Assembly (NCBI GenBank): GCA_015680685.1
Contig: MNCI01037652.1
Coordinates: 321,316 to 385,315, forward strand
Length of the DNA: 64,000 nucleotides
Origin: Gnetum montanum
Lineage: Eukaryota; Streptophyta; Gnetopsida; Gnetales; Gnetaceae
Direction: 5' to 3'
The notes below the pieces were generated by a model, which worked only from the letters and a program-made list of their open reading frames with translations, ran no database searches and was not told the origin of the DNA. This document shows positions 1-11,960 of this stretch, piece after piece; position 1 is the stretch's first letter, and each line of letters opens with the position of its first letter. Both the position numbers and the translations under genes were made by a program.

Positions 1-179
1 TCCAAACAAGGGAGAGCCACCTCGTATTTATAGACATGGCAACGGACTGCGATATCACATACGCGATATCGTAGGGAAGGACGCGATATTGCATACGCGA
101 TATCGCGGGGGATGCGATATCGCGTCGGTTGCAATATCGCGTACACGATATCGCGGCCTATGCGAACCGCATCTCATCA
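1..179 (-). mobile_element. LTR 5' end of Athila-like family (cut by window edge)
   Basis: Read on the minus strand, this begins TGATGAG at 179 and runs through a block of GATATC-centred palindromes into a TATA-like CTATAAATA and the GGCTCTCCCTTGT segment. The same order occurs in the LTR at 38260. No polypurine tract lies just upstream (180-200), so this is more likely a 5' LTR whose element extends left of the window than a 3' LTR. It has more GATATC dyads than either LTR of the 38-44 kb element. Confidence 0.8.
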
Positions 180-509
180 GTAATGTTGGAATCCTCAAGG
201 TCATAGGTACATGAGCACCTAAGTCTAGAATGCCCCACTAAGCATGAGTGGTTCCATTATCTACACACCTATGGTAGGCTTGGGAGTAGTGAAATGTATA
301 TCTACCAAAGTCATCCTTTAGCTACTCCAACATCATAAGCCTCGTGGATGTACCTTAAGCAAAAACCTCCAAGGTAGTATATGCCAAGGGTAAGACTTGG
401 TCATTCTTGATCAATCTGTTGTCATCTATCCTATACCTATAGCACATAATTCGTTATAACCAAGTAGCCTAATCAAAATAAGAACTAAAACCAAAACTTA
501 GAGTTTCAC
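180..509. other. Flank without recognised gene
   Basis: AT-rich sequence between the LTR end and the FCP1-like fragment. I see no long ORF, tRNA-like boxes or repeat structure here. Confidence 0.4.
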
Positions 510-845
510 TTATGCTTCCATGCGATAGAAAGTGCCAAGAGGATTTTGGAACAAGCTATTGACACAATGACTTATCATCAAAATGTTGTTGGCATTATAC
601 TCAACAAACTTTGGCATGTCCCAAATATGGAATAGCTTGCCTAGAGTGTACATGCTATCATAATAATCATCCTCCATGTGAGGAGTAGAATCATCCACAA
701 TAAATTTAGCAATGAGACTAGCTGACCAGGGTAGCAAAGTCTCTATCATAATAGCTATAGTGTCTAAGGCAAAGTGTGACCATAAGATAACACTAAAATG
801 ATTAAGAAGGAATGTTAGGAATTCTTTGGTCCTAGGCTTAACCAA
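510..845 (-). pseudogene. FCP1/NIF-type HAD phosphatase domain fragment, degenerate
   Basis: A 111-codon open stretch on the minus strand with no internal stop. It starts at a non-ATG codon, so it is best seen as an exon or fragment. The order resembles the second half of FCP1-homology (NLI-interacting-factor) domains of plant HAD phosphatases: KPRTKEFLTFLL, then ILWSHF in place of the family VGIWSS, a later LGKLFHIWD, and NNILMISHCVNSLFQNP where the family has NTLLLDDSPYKALLNP. The acidic DD of that last motif is replaced by SH, so catalysis would not be expected. I could not find the N-terminal DLDGTL-type motif upstream. It could be a decayed host pseudogene, a fragment captured by a retroelement, or a chance match. 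The assignment rests on motif order only. Confidence 0.45.
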
Positions 846-2950
846 AGGAAGCCATGATCTAGGACCATATCAGTAGGCAAACTGTTGAGTCCTTGAGTGC
901 TAAACAAGCTCAACAACCACCAAGATGGGTTTCAAGAAGACCCTGCATAACCTAAGATAACCATTACAACCTTGCATGACCATAACAAAAATTCAAAAAC
1001 TAATAAACAAAAATGAAAATAATAGTTTCAATGTTATCACGTAAAATTCAACAACATAATCTACAAGTTCCAACCACTAAAACACAAAACAAAATTTAAC
1101 TAAAAATTAAGCAAAAATCAAACAACCTATTAACATCGATGGCAATCTCATGGTAGAAATATGCAAACAAATTATAGAAATTTTATGTAAAAAATTAAAA
1201 ACTATGAGAATGATCTTGTACAAAAGTTTAACCCATAGCAATAGTTATAAAAATACCAACCTGAATTCAATGAAATTTGGACCAGAAATCCTAGTTTACA
1301 ATGAAATAGTTGTAGTAAAACTCTAGGAAACTAAATAAAAAATAACAAAAAATTCAAAACATTGTTGGAAATTAAAATACAACATGTAAATAACCATTAA
1401 GAGCCAAAACCATGCAAATAAAATCCAAAAAAGTGTACCAACGTTGCCTTTACAACCTAGGAGGTTTGTAGTTTCAACAACTAATACTACAATTGTACAG
1501 GGCAGTACATACCAACAAGAAAATGATAAAATTTTACTAAAAAAAAAATTTAGACATTGAAGATGCAAAAAATTAAATAAGAATTTTACATCAACATTGG
1601 AATTATAGGCATAAAAAATTAACATAACAACCCAGGACCACTTTGAAATTTTTCAAAAAATCCTAGTTTGTAGAGAAATAGCTACAATAAAACCCCTAGG
1701 AAAATTATGAAAAAGTCTCAAAAAGTTCTAGAACTGATGTAAAACCATTATACATGGGCATAATGATCCCTAGGATGCTAGGATGTTGATGAAAAAAATT
1801 ATTCCAAGTGTCAACACTACTAGTCTCAAAGGGGTAAAAATTGAAAAATCACTGTGCACTGTCTATGGAAAAATTTATAAAATATTAACCATATTTTAGA
1901 AATAAGTGATTCAACCATTAAAAAACATATAAAAAACCTATGGCCTCAAAACCAAAAATTCTATACCATTTTCTTGTAAAAAAATTAAATAGTGGTGTTG
2001 CTTTTTTCAATGAAAAATAGCAAAAACGCATAGAATGGCTTTGATAAAAAAAATTTAAAATTTTGCACAAGAAGGCCCTAAGGCCGAAATAGCAACGTGA
2101 ACACACCATCACAACCTATACATAACATCTAAGCCATGCAATTCAAAATTTTCATAACATACGTGACCTAGACATTGCAAAATGCCTACACCAAAAATCA
2201 ATGAAAATGGTTGAAGAAGGGTACATGGTAGTCATGTTGGATGAACTTTCTCTAATGATAGGTCTTGGTAGGTGGGAGATCCTTTTGGTAGTATCATCTA
2301 CCTCCTCCCAGGCTAGATTCTTGCTAGTAGATCCTCTCCTCTTTGACATCTTGGACAAGCAAACTCCAAAACCTTCAAATCTTCTTTACTTCCTTGCAAC
2401 TATGCTGCTCCTTTGGTAAAGAATAACAAAGATACACTAGGGAGTGATGAGATATGGGCCAAGAATAATCAAAAAACCTTTATAGCAAGAATTTCCTAAA
2501 ATAACTGAGCTAAGAAAAATTATTTATGCAAAATTTTATTGTTGGAAGCCTTCCAGTACTTATGCTATGGTACCATAAGCCTCCCATGCCTACAATTTCC
2601 ACATAACACCCAGTAGGCTCTAGGTTCACATATGGAAAGTAGAAACTACGTTGGGTTAGTGGGAAAATTAATTTCTAATAACAATTTGAACATAGGTGGG
2701 CCCCACTATGTGCCTCCAAAGTAAACCAATAAAAATCCCAATACACTATGGTTTACACATTCTAACAAAAAACTGCACTCGGATTAATGTCCAAATAAGC
2801 CTTGGAATGGATTCCAAACATCAACCATGGCTAAGATACCTTTCCTATTTATCCATCCTTGAACCATTGAAGCTAATAAAGCCTTATACCAAAATTGAAA
2901 ATCAAGCATTAACATCAGAGGATTCCAAAACACCAAAAATGGCTTAAAAC
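846..2950. other. AT-rich non-coding stretch
   Basis: Long A-rich stretches with many short poly-A runs. The only open stretches are short ones at 2152-2358 (minus) and 2201-2419 (plus), which overlap on opposite strands; neither matches a family I know. Nothing else is supported. Confidence 0.4.
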
Positions 2951-4620
2951 ACATAAAATAAGACATATTTTGAAAACTACACTGGACAAAGGCAAAACTA
3001 TGTGGGCCAACATAGTTTTACTAGAGATAAAGATGATTAACACTAACAAAACCTCCAATGGACCTCAAAATGGCCACATCTAGCCTTAGACCCTAGCTAG
3101 AGCCTTTGGCAACTCTAGAACTTCCTAAAACTTATCAAAAGATTTCAGAATCCATGGTTCTTGAAAAGATATGTTGGAGGACTCCAAAACTACACTAGAC
3201 AACATAGATTTTTGAGTATTGGCCATCAAATAAATCAATAAAGCATCAAACAACCTTCAAAGTGGTAAACCCTAACCTCCATGCCTCCCTGGAGCCTCCA
3301 ATGACTTTGGAAAGTCAAATAACAAGTCAAAAATAAGTTAAAACCTATGAACACCTTTAAAAAATACACTAGAAGAGGCCAAAACTACATTGGCTAATGT
3401 ATCTTTCTAAAGATTGGAATTAACAATGAATCAACAAAGCCTTCAAAAACCTCCAAAATTATAAACACTAGCCTTTAGATCTTCTTGGAGCCTTTGGTAA
3501 TCCTAGAAACTTGCAAATCAAGCCAAAACCAATGAAAACTCATGCAAACTTAAAAGATAAACTAGAAGAGATCAAACCTACACTAGCTAGCATATCTTTT
3601 CCATGAAAACCTAATAACAAGCCATTAACATGTCAAATCAACCTTCGAATACATCAATCCAACCCCAGAACCCTGTCAAAGCCTCTGATGGAAATAAAAT
3701 CATAAAAAATAAGTTGAAAATGGTAAAAATCAATCATTTTCTTCAAAAATATTCTATAAGCACTAAAAAATATCTTGTCCAACATATTTTCTAAAATAAG
3801 TAGTAAAACCAATGCCCCAATGACCTCCAGAATCAATAGTTTTGAGCCTAGACCATATCCATGGATTCTAGTATCCCAATGAGCCTTAAAACATAGTTAA
3901 TTAATTCTCCAAGCTATCTACAAACTAAGATTCCCTTAAAACTACATTGGAGGAGATCAAAAATATGTTGGTCAACATAGTTTCTAATTCCAAGGTAGAT
4001 TTGGCAGCCTAACCACACTCTAAATGACTTGAAACTTGACTAGGGAAGCTTGGAGAAGCCTGAAACCTTGAATCTTAAAACTAGCTATCATTTGACCTTG
4101 ATTTGAGCATGAAAATCCCAATTTTCATCAGATATACACTAGAGCTAGAGAAAACTATACTAGCTAGCATACTTTTTAGGTATTAGACTTCAAATTGTAC
4201 TTTCCTTTATTCATCTTGACTTCTAAATGACCATTTGACAACCCTAACATCCCTGTGTTTCCCTGGGAAGTTGCTGGAGCAAGAATTCCCAACCAAAAAC
4301 ATCATAAATCAATTTTTTATGTAAAACTATGTTGAACCTAGGGAAAACTATACTGGCCAGTGTATTTTTTAGCTCTACATAGCATTTGGAGCATTCAAGA
4401 GGTCAAATCAACATCAAAGTTAACTAATTTCCATTCCCAGTACATTGCACTATCAATTCAAGCCATCAAGGTCCCAAAACTTGCCCTAAGAAATCCTAGA
4501 ATTTACATGTTGATAAAAGATACACTAAAGCCTACCAAAAATATGCTTTCCAACGTATTTTTTATGTGTTCGAGTGTATTTTGTTAAAAGGGCTTCATTT
4601 TTACCTTCAAATAGCTTTAA
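2950..4620. repeat. Diverged tandem array, about 193-bp unit, palindrome in each unit
   Basis: Nine copies of a palindromic motif recur at near-constant spacing, with centres near 3007, 3199, 3393, 3587, 3778, 3973, 4164, 4357 and 4550. Intervals are about 191-195 bp. The consensus is two 13-base arms, AAAACTATGTTGG and CCAACATAGTTTT, forming a 26-bp palindrome; the copy at 2994-3019 is almost perfect. Other copies read CTACACTAGCTAGCATA or CTATACTGGCCAGTGTA. Sequence between the palindromes is more diverged but repeats phrases such as TACACTAGAAGAG and CCTTCAAA. Tat/Ogre-lineage elements are known to carry tandem repeats in non-coding parts, and a Tat-like pol lies just downstream at 5.3-8.75 kb. 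Confidence 0.8.
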
Positions 4621-5270
4621 AATGAACTGCCCAAGTGCCTAAACTCTTCCATTGACCTGTAGCTTTCCACCATGGCCTGCTAAAGCCTAAAATTGGTAAA
4701 ATGTAACCCTAATTAACTAAGATTGACCATGTTTTCCACCTTGACTAGTTTATCCTTGTTCTATTATGTTTTGACTAGATTTGACCTTGTTGTACATTAC
4801 CAACCTTCATGTTCATATCATTTGGTGTCATTTTGCTTCATTTTCATCATTTTCTCATTACTTATCCTTGTTCCACCAAATATTTCTATCATTTGGCACC
4901 ATTTAAACCTAGTTTTCTTGGTTTGACATCAAAGGATGTCATTTTACATTAGTTTGACCTTGTTTGACCATCCTCAATAGCATTTGATGGGGTTAGACCA
5001 TCATTTGGTCTTCATTTAATCTCATTCAACTATCATTTGGCCTTCATTTGATCTTGTTTTACACTATTTAGCCTTTTTCTCACCCTAGTTACTTTAACCT
5101 ACCTCTTACAACCTTTTTTGACCATGTTTAAACCTTGTTTGGCCCCTAATTTAATGTATTTTGGCTTATCTATGCATTATTACTAAAGTATTTTACATTA
5201 CTTTGACATTATTTTCTCATTTTATCACATACATGCCATCTTAATGTGCTTTTGGATGGTATGCAAGATT
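4621..5270. other. T-rich spacer before Tat-like pol
   Basis: Short phrases such as TTTGACCTTGTTTGACCAT and CATTTGGCCTTCATTTGATCTTG recur many times from 4,710 to 5,160, giving a weak 15-25 base repetitive texture. No protein-coding signal was recognised. Confidence 0.4.
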
Positions 5271-5383
5271 GGAGTATGGACACCTAGAAGCAATTTAGTT
5301 TTCCTTTGAGCCTAAGTGGATCTCATGGTAATGTTGAACAATTCATTAACCTTAATTACTGAGATCTTGAGCTAGAGAGCCTA

Positions 5384-6214
5384 GTTAATCACATATCCTC
5401 TATAGAAAAGCCACTCAAATGGCTTGAACACCTAGTTAAAACCCTTGACCTTGAGGCTATCAACATTACTAAAGACTTTCTAGTTGAGGTTCCTACAATG
5501 ACACAAAATGCTAAGGAGAAAACACTGAAATTAAGTTCCTCACTAAAACCCCAATAAGATAAAGACATCACCAAGGTCCTCCAAGATAACATTAAGGTCT
5601 TTCCTTGGTCATATGAAGATATGCTACATCTTTACACATGCCTAGTATAACATAACACCATACTCAACCCTATTATTAAACCAGTTAAGCAAAAGTTTTA
5701 CAAGATTAGACTAGATTTAGCCCTGGTAGTTCGTGATGAAATCATGAAACTTTATCAAGTTGGTTTCATTCAAGGTGTCGATTACACCAATTGGGTGTCC
5801 AACATAGTGGTAGTTCCTAAGAAAAATGGTAGTATATGTATTTGTATTAATTTTCAATACCTAAATAAGGTAACTATTAAAGATGATTTTCCCTTGTCTA
5901 CTATTGACAAACTTATCAATACTACGACTGGACATGCCTTGTTATCCTTCATGAATGAGTTCTTAGGATACAACCAAGTTAAGATTAATCCAAAGCATCA
6001 ACTTTGTACAACCTTCATGACTCCTTGGGGAACCTTTTATTACACCATGATGTCTTTTAGCCTAAAGAATGTAGGTGCAACCTATCTACAAGCCATGACA
6101 TATATCTTCAGTGATTACATGCTAGGGTTGCTTAATGACTACATGAAAGACATAGCAGTTAAATCTAAATTGGTAAATGATCACACGCATGATCTTGACT
6201 TAGTGCTTAAATGA
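5384..6214 (+). pseudogene. Ty3/gypsy (Tat/Ogre-like) reverse transcriptase, inactive
   Basis: Decayed pol. From about 5640 the frame gives a run into the RT domain, and an open stretch at 5744-6214 holds RT core motifs: FIQGVDYTNWVSNIVVVPKKNG, ICINFQYLNKVTIKDDFPL, then FMTPWGTFYYTMMSFSLKNVGATY. The family catalytic YVDDI block appears as YMKDIAVKSK, so one catalytic aspartate is lost. In-frame stops interrupt the region upstream (for example near 5648) and a stop ends the ORF at 6214. RT copies element RNA to DNA, but this copy cannot. The upstream part, 5384-5740, translates in pieces (VFPWSYEDM and similar) that match the end of the protease-RT linker of this family. Confidence 0.85.
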
Positions 6215-6980
6215 TTCCTTAAATACAGACTTAGGCTTAATCCTAAGAAGTGTGTCTTTGGCATCAAAGTTAGTAAGATGCTCAGCTTCGTAGTATCTGA
6301 AGCAAGGATATGTATCGATCCTAATAATGTTAAGGTCATATTCAACTTGGTAGCATCAACTAACCTTAAGAAGCTTCGAGGACTACAAGGTAGACTACAA
6401 TTTATTCATAGGTTCATTGTGAGGCTTATGAATAAGTTACAACCCATGCAACACTTACTTAAGAAAGGAGTTTGCTATGAGTGGATGGCTTAATAACAAG
6501 AAGCCTTTGAAAACCTTAAGTAAGAGTTGGCACAACTACCCATGGTTTATCTCCCATAATATGATAAGCCTTTTTACATATACCTTACTATCTTTAACAT
6601 GTCTATTGCCTCTCTACTCTATCAGATGATGGAGCAGAGCTACTGGTATACTACCTAAGTCATGCATTAGTTACCTATGAGACCTCATACACTAAAGTGG
6701 AGAAGTATTGTCTAGCCCTAGTCTTTTAATTGAAGAAATGGAAACACTACCCCTTTAGGAGCCAAGCCAATATTATATGCAAGGACAATGTGCTTAGAGT
6801 AATAACCACCAATATCTATGAAAGTAGATGTATAGCATGTTGGAAAGCTATAACATTTGAGTTTAACCTTAATTACATTACCCAAGCCTCAATGAAAGGT
6901 CAAGATATAGCTACACAACTCACAGTTTCCCTAGTGGAAAATTATGCATCCAATGATCTTGAGTTCCATCATGAGCATGT
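6215..6980 (+). pseudogene. RT thumb/RNase H and connection region of Tat-like pol
   Basis: Continues the element in the same orientation. The open stretch 6278-6493 has the RT-RNase H connection, with LRGLQGRLQFIHRFI matching the LRGFLGRLNYISRFI-type segment of plant gypsy pol. Around 6600-6730 the LYYLSHALVTYETSYTKVEKYCLAL-type segment is readable with stops. The stretch 6730-7119 begins with HYPFRSQANIICKDN, the end of the RNase H fold. Several stops and small shifts make it non-functional. Confidence 0.75.
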
Positions 6981-6984
6981 CAAC

Positions 6985-7347
6985 ATTATCAACAAAGTAC
7001 ATGAGGGTTATGATACAATCATGCACTTTGATGAAGCTTCAACTACCCATGGAACCAGTGTTGCTACCATCATAACATCACCTTATGATGTAATCCAACC
7101 ATTTGCTTACTATTTTTAATTTCCATGTACTAAAAACATGGCAGAGTATGAAGGATTAATTAGGGAAATGATGGTAGCATGTAACCAAGGAATTAAATGT
7201 CTAATGATCAAAGGTGATTTACAACTTGTGGTTAACCAAGTGATAAAGGTTTATGCATGTAAAGCCAAACATTTGCAACCTTATTGTGATGTATGTAAGA
7301 AACTACTACAACAATTTACAAATGTTGGTATCAAACATGTACCATGA
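6985..7347 (+). pseudogene. Second (archaeal-type) RNase H domain of Tat lineage pol
   Basis: FDEASTTHGTSVATIITSP is followed after a stop by MAEYEGLIREMMVACNQG, CLMIKGDLQLVVNQV and KHLQPYCDVCKKLL. The AEYEALI/GDSQLVVNQV signature is characteristic of the additional RNase H found in the Tat/Ogre clade of Ty3/gypsy elements, which is why I place this pol there. The first aspartate (FDEAS) and the GD pair are still visible, but the frame is broken at about 7119. Confidence 0.8.
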
Positions 7348-7559
7348 ACCAAGAATGCCTTAGTTGATGCTATTGCAACCTTGGTCCTCAATGTGATGCC
7401 TAACATGTTTAGATAGTTACCCTTCTTAACCATGAACTATGCTATCCTTATTATGCAAAACACTAAAGGTATCTCTATAGCCATAGTTAATACCACTCCT
7501 CAAAAGGAATGGTATGATGATATCAAGTTTTACCTAATACATGGTGAATCTCTAGAGGG

Positions 7560-8740
7560 GCTAAACACTTCTCAAAAGGATGTTGTACATAAAAGATAAA
7601 AATAGTATGTCATCATAGATGATAATACACTATGTCAACAAACTTATGATGGCATATTATTGGTGTGCTTGAGCAAAACCAAAGCCTACATAGCCCTTGA
7701 GCAAGTTCACAAAGATGTATGTGGGGGACATATAGGACCTAGAGTCATGAACATGAAGAATAGAAGATTAGGATATTATTAGGCCTATATGGAAAGTGAC
7801 TACCTATAGAAGATTAAAACTTGTGGTACCTATCAATGGCATAGCAACCTTATACTTATGCTACCAACTAAGTTACACACTACTCAAATAACTTAGTCAT
7901 TTCAATGATGGGGACTAGACATTATTGGATTCATAACGCCAAGGTCTTCCATAGGGCATAGCTTTATCATCACTGCAACCAAATATTTTACAAAGTAAGT
8001 TGGAAAACAACATCTCAACAAGTTTCAAAATTCATACCAAATAACATAGTAGTCTAGTTTAGCATATCGTTGACTATAGTCATAGATAATGGACTACAAT
8101 TTAGTAGCTAAGAAATGCAAACCTTTTATCAAGACCTAGGCATTAAAAATTTCATTTTATCACCATATTAGCCTTAAGCCAATTAACAAGCTAAAGTTAT
8201 CAAAAATTCCATCATAAACTTGCTTAGAAAATGCTAAACAATAGCTAACACAAGTGGCATGAGCAACTTGTCCACACAACTTGGGCCTATTAAACTACCT
8301 TTTGAACCACAACTCATGTCACCCCCTATAGCCTAGTTTATGGATTTAAAGTTTTTTTACCTTTTGAAGTGTAGGTGCCATCACTTAGAGGGGATCTATC
8401 TGATTTCATCAACGATAGCAAAACAAGGACTTGTGTACCATCAATCTAGATTCGATGGAAGAGAAATGAACACAAACACTTACTCACATCAAATGATACT
8501 AAGAGAGGAAAAATAAATAGCATCACCATGACTAGAACAAATAAAAGATCAAGGAGGAATACCTAGTGCTTAAGGCTATTAACAAACATGCAAAAAAGGT
8601 TTTAGTTAACTAGGAGGGGCCTTTTTTGGTCACCAAGGCCTATGGCAATAGAGCCTTTAGGATGGTAGACATGGATGGAAATGAATTGGCCAATCTAGTC
8701 AACCATTCCTATCTCAATCCATATTACATCTAACAGAATC
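7560..8740 (+). pseudogene. Integrase of Tat-like gypsy element, decayed
   Basis: The zinc-binding region is readable as HKDVCGGHIGPRVMN and KTCGTYQ around 7710-7840. The catalytic core follows as WGLDIIGFITPRSSIGH and FIITATKYFTK around 7905-8000, with TIVIDNGLQF near 8080. The C-terminal GPFLVTKAYGNRAFRMVDMDG segment lies near 8615-8680. Stops interrupt each part. After about 8740 the sequence turns non-coding, so pol ends here. Integrase would join element DNA to the host chromosome, but this copy is dead. Confidence 0.8.
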
Positions 8741-10179
8741 TTCTTTACAAGTGAATCAACAATTTACATTAATAGCCTTTACAACTCATAGCAAGCAAGC
8801 CTGCATGACCTCTCTCTCTCTCTCTCAATCTCTCTATTTATCATAATAAATGAATTATAAAACTTTGTCCAAATTTGATGCACATTACATAGATCTCTTT
8901 ATGTTGCATTGATAGTGATCTATCGTGCCCTAGTTTGCTAGTTATCTCATGTATTACTATGCATTATTTTGTAACAACATGTTTTCTTTATCTTATTTTC
9001 TTATTCTCTTGGAATTGTACTTGTAGGATGAATCCTGAATTTATTGCAAAGGTACAACTCATCATGGCAGCAAGTTACCACATAACCCTGATGCATAAGA
9101 TTTACTAAGCTTATCCTACCATACCAAGAGTGCTTGTCTCATATCACTTCTATTATCCCTCCTTGAGCCACAATCCCATAGCCTAATTATAGCCTTCCTT
9201 ACCCTTAACTATAATGATGATCAATGTTTGACACTCTTGCATTGTGGTCATGTGATATCTCCTTCTTCATGCTCCACCATCAAGTTTGTTTGATGTAGCA
9301 CATCTCATTTAGTGAGAAAACCAAATTAAATTTGGCCTTGGTAATAAAACCTAATGAAGGTTTCACCCTGCAAAAAAAAGGAAGGAAATCAACTTGCCAA
9401 TAAAAATCAAAAGACCAATGAAACCCAAGTAATGGAGCAATGGCTTCAAACAAGCAAAGGGAAGAGCCTAATAGCCAAAGAAGCTTTGGAGTGAAGTGTT
9501 GGTTTCTCAAAAACATTATCAAGTGACCAACACTTTGAAGAATAAAGCGAGAAGACTACAATGATTAGCCAAAGTGTTACTACCATACTATAACCATAAT
9601 GTTGACATATGAAATGCATTGTTAGCCCCTGTGACCACTTCCTTGTAAATGAATATAATCTTTACCCTATGTCATGTTATCATAACCTTATCTCATCATC
9701 ACAAGAACTCTTTGGCATGGTTCAACAGCTATAGAATCAAGCATGAAGGGGAAACATTGGTGGTGGAGCTACGGTGGTGTTTTTCATTCTTTGTCTATGT
9801 CTCTTGGGTCAATCCTCAAAACATCAACAAAGAAGGGTCAATGAAACACCACTAAGAAAATTCATGTTGTAACCCATAAACTTCACCATTAAACTTGAGG
9901 CTAGATTTTATTGAAAAATGTGAGGTTTATAGTTCACAAGCTATAATCTTGCATACTTTAACATTTTGAGGCTAAAAAATACCTCATAAGTTGTTATAGC
10001 CTCACTTCCCAAGTGGAAAAGGTTATGTCATGGGTATATTTGGGCTTGGGAAGGTTGAAAATACCTTGGAAATTACCAAATTTGGGTTTTTTATTCATTT
10101 TATATTGGTCAAAGTAAAAAATACACTAAAAAAAACCTACAAATAGCATAGGAATTATTGGGTTTTCATTTTCATAGTA
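8741..10179. other. Non-coding 3' region downstream of Tat-like pol
   Basis: No conserved coding block. A CT dinucleotide run sits at 8810-8832. ORFs at 9280-9522 (minus) and 9649-9855 (plus) resemble no family I recognise. From about 10,080 the wording (ATACACTAAAAAAAACCTAC) starts to resemble the 193-bp array. Confidence 0.4.
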
Positions 10180-10305
10180 ACGCCAACATAGTTTTCATGG
10201 AAGCCAGTGTATCTTTCCAAGGCCAACATAGTTTTGGTGAAGCTAGCATATTTTTCAAAGTCAGCATACTTTTTATAGTACCCTGCATATTTTTGATGGC
10301 CTTTG
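10180..10305 (+). repeat. Short array of half-palindromes (about 20-bp unit)
   Basis: Six consecutive copies of one half-site, each of the form GCCAACATAGTTTT plus a few bases: at about 10182, 10203, 10222, 10243, 10261 and 10282. Variants include GCCAGTGTATCTTT, GCTAGCATATTTTT and TCAGCATACTTTTT. These are the same variants that form the right arms of the palindromes in the 193-bp array at 2.95-4.6 kb. Confidence 0.75.
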
Positions 10306-11054
10306 TGCATCAAACTTATCATAAATAGAAAAATACACTAGAATGGATGGCCTACCATACCTACAAATTATATCAATCTATCAAGAATCATGGCAGAAAT
10401 TTGCAACTCCAAATCAATGACCATATGGCCTATAAAAATAAAATTTGAACACATTGAACAAACTTTTTTTGGCAATCTAGTAATTAATTGAGCATTAGAG
10501 ACTCTTAGAGAAATTTCATAGCAACAAAAAAGTCAAGCAATTATCCACCATTTATTTAACCAACGCAGTAGATCTGAACTTGAGAACCAACAAAGAGTTT
10601 TAGAAATTAAAGCTTGGAAGCACCTAGATCATGTAACCAACTACAAGACACAATTTTCCTATTTCACGAAACTTCAAGAATTATTGAAGTAGCTCCTCAT
10701 GCACCTGGGCATACACTTGTACTCATCTGAATTCTATTCTATTAGCATTTTATTTTTTTAATAAAATATATAGTTCATTTGTTTTTACAAGTTAATTTTA
10801 AGTTAATTCTTGTGCTTTTCTCTAGTTTCAAGTTTGCAAATTTTTTAAATTTATTTACATATGTTTATACCTTCTAAGTCCATGGATGATTAGCTAGACC
10901 ATCCAGGATGCCCTGGATCCTATTTCTTAGAGGCCCTTGAAATCCAAGATTAAAGTGTTCATCAAGGACTTTTGGTTTTTTAGCATCGAATCTTTTCAAT
11001 GCAACAAACTAGATGGACAAATTTGTTCAACAATAGTAGGAACAACTAGGCAAG
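10306..11054. other. Spacer with little recognisable content
   Basis: AT-rich. Open pieces near 10,390-10,690 read as fragments rich in Gln, Lys and Glu but are broken. I cannot assign them; they may be the 5' part of the coiled-coil ORF that follows. Confidence 0.35.
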
Positions 11055-11960
11055 GTGAATCTAAAAATGAGAAGACTAATAATAGAGACTAGAAATCTAT
11101 TAATGGACAAAGTCCATGCTCTTCATCATAAAACAACCATCGAGGTAGCTACCTGGAAGAATAAAGCTCTAAAGTTTGAATGGGTCAAAAACCATTATAA
11201 GGACCAGGTTCAACTCCTCAAGGAGGTAAATAAGAAGAAAATTCAATTTGACAAGATGAAGATAAATGTGCTCCTCTAGCAACTCCATCAAAGAGGTGAC
11301 ATGTGGTAGCCAAACTTTAATGGCATAAATATGTATAATAAGGTAGAAATCTACCTAAAGACATTGCAAATTGAGGAGATGATGGAGTATATGAAGCTTG
11401 CCAACCTCCATTATGCAAACTTGTCTATGCTAATAGAAGGGAGGTCGAGAACCAAATTGGAGAAGTAGGTGGCTAGTTTCTACCTCTTGTACGATATAGA
11501 ATTTAAGCATCAGAAGGAGACCAAGAGACAATTGGAAACAACCAATGTAGAGCTTGAAGCTCTTAGGGGTAGATCCACTTACCAATGATCTATTGTTGAG
11601 AAACTGGCCAGATGGATGAATGACTATCATGAGCTACAGAACCTAGTGAAGACATTTGACATCAAAAATAAATAATTCATAGCCTAGTTTATCAATGCTA
11701 AGGAGATGTTCCCGGTAATGTCATGCCTATGGGATATCCCTGCTCTAGCCCATATTGGTGAAATCATGTGAACTATGTATGACCTATGAGGTAAGGAAGA
11801 GAAGATGAAAGTATTACTGGATGCTTTCATACTTCCACCACCACCTCCATCAATAGTAGGTCAAAATCACTCATCTCCACCACCATGAGCACAAAAACTA
11901 GGTGAAGAACCTTCAACACCATAAGAGCCTCCACCTCCAAGTACTCTTTAAGAATTCATC
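11055..11960 (+). pseudogene. Decayed coiled-coil ORF upstream of an Athila-like 3' LTR
   Basis: One reading frame is open at 11055-11279 and continues with several stops to about 11,960. It is rich in Lys, Glu, Leu and Gln with heptad-like spacing (MNLKMRRLIIETRNLL, KDQVQLLKEVNKKK, RQLETTNVELEAL). It ends in a proline-rich tail (LPPPPPSIVG, PPPPSTL) at 11,830-11,945. It occupies the place that the 3' ORF occupies in the 38-44 kb element, just before a 3' LTR. Athila-lineage elements carry an extra ORF between pol and the 3' LTR, and this may be its remnant. I see no direct sequence match between the two ORFs, so that link is positional. Confidence 0.45.

Noticed and set aside
2152-2419. Overlapping ORFs on both strands, the minus one starting MSKMSKRRGSTSK
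   Set aside because: The basic start recalls retroelement ORFs, but no second block supports it and the two strands shadow each other.
8810-8840. CT dinucleotide run
   Set aside because: An ordinary microsatellite with no sign of function.
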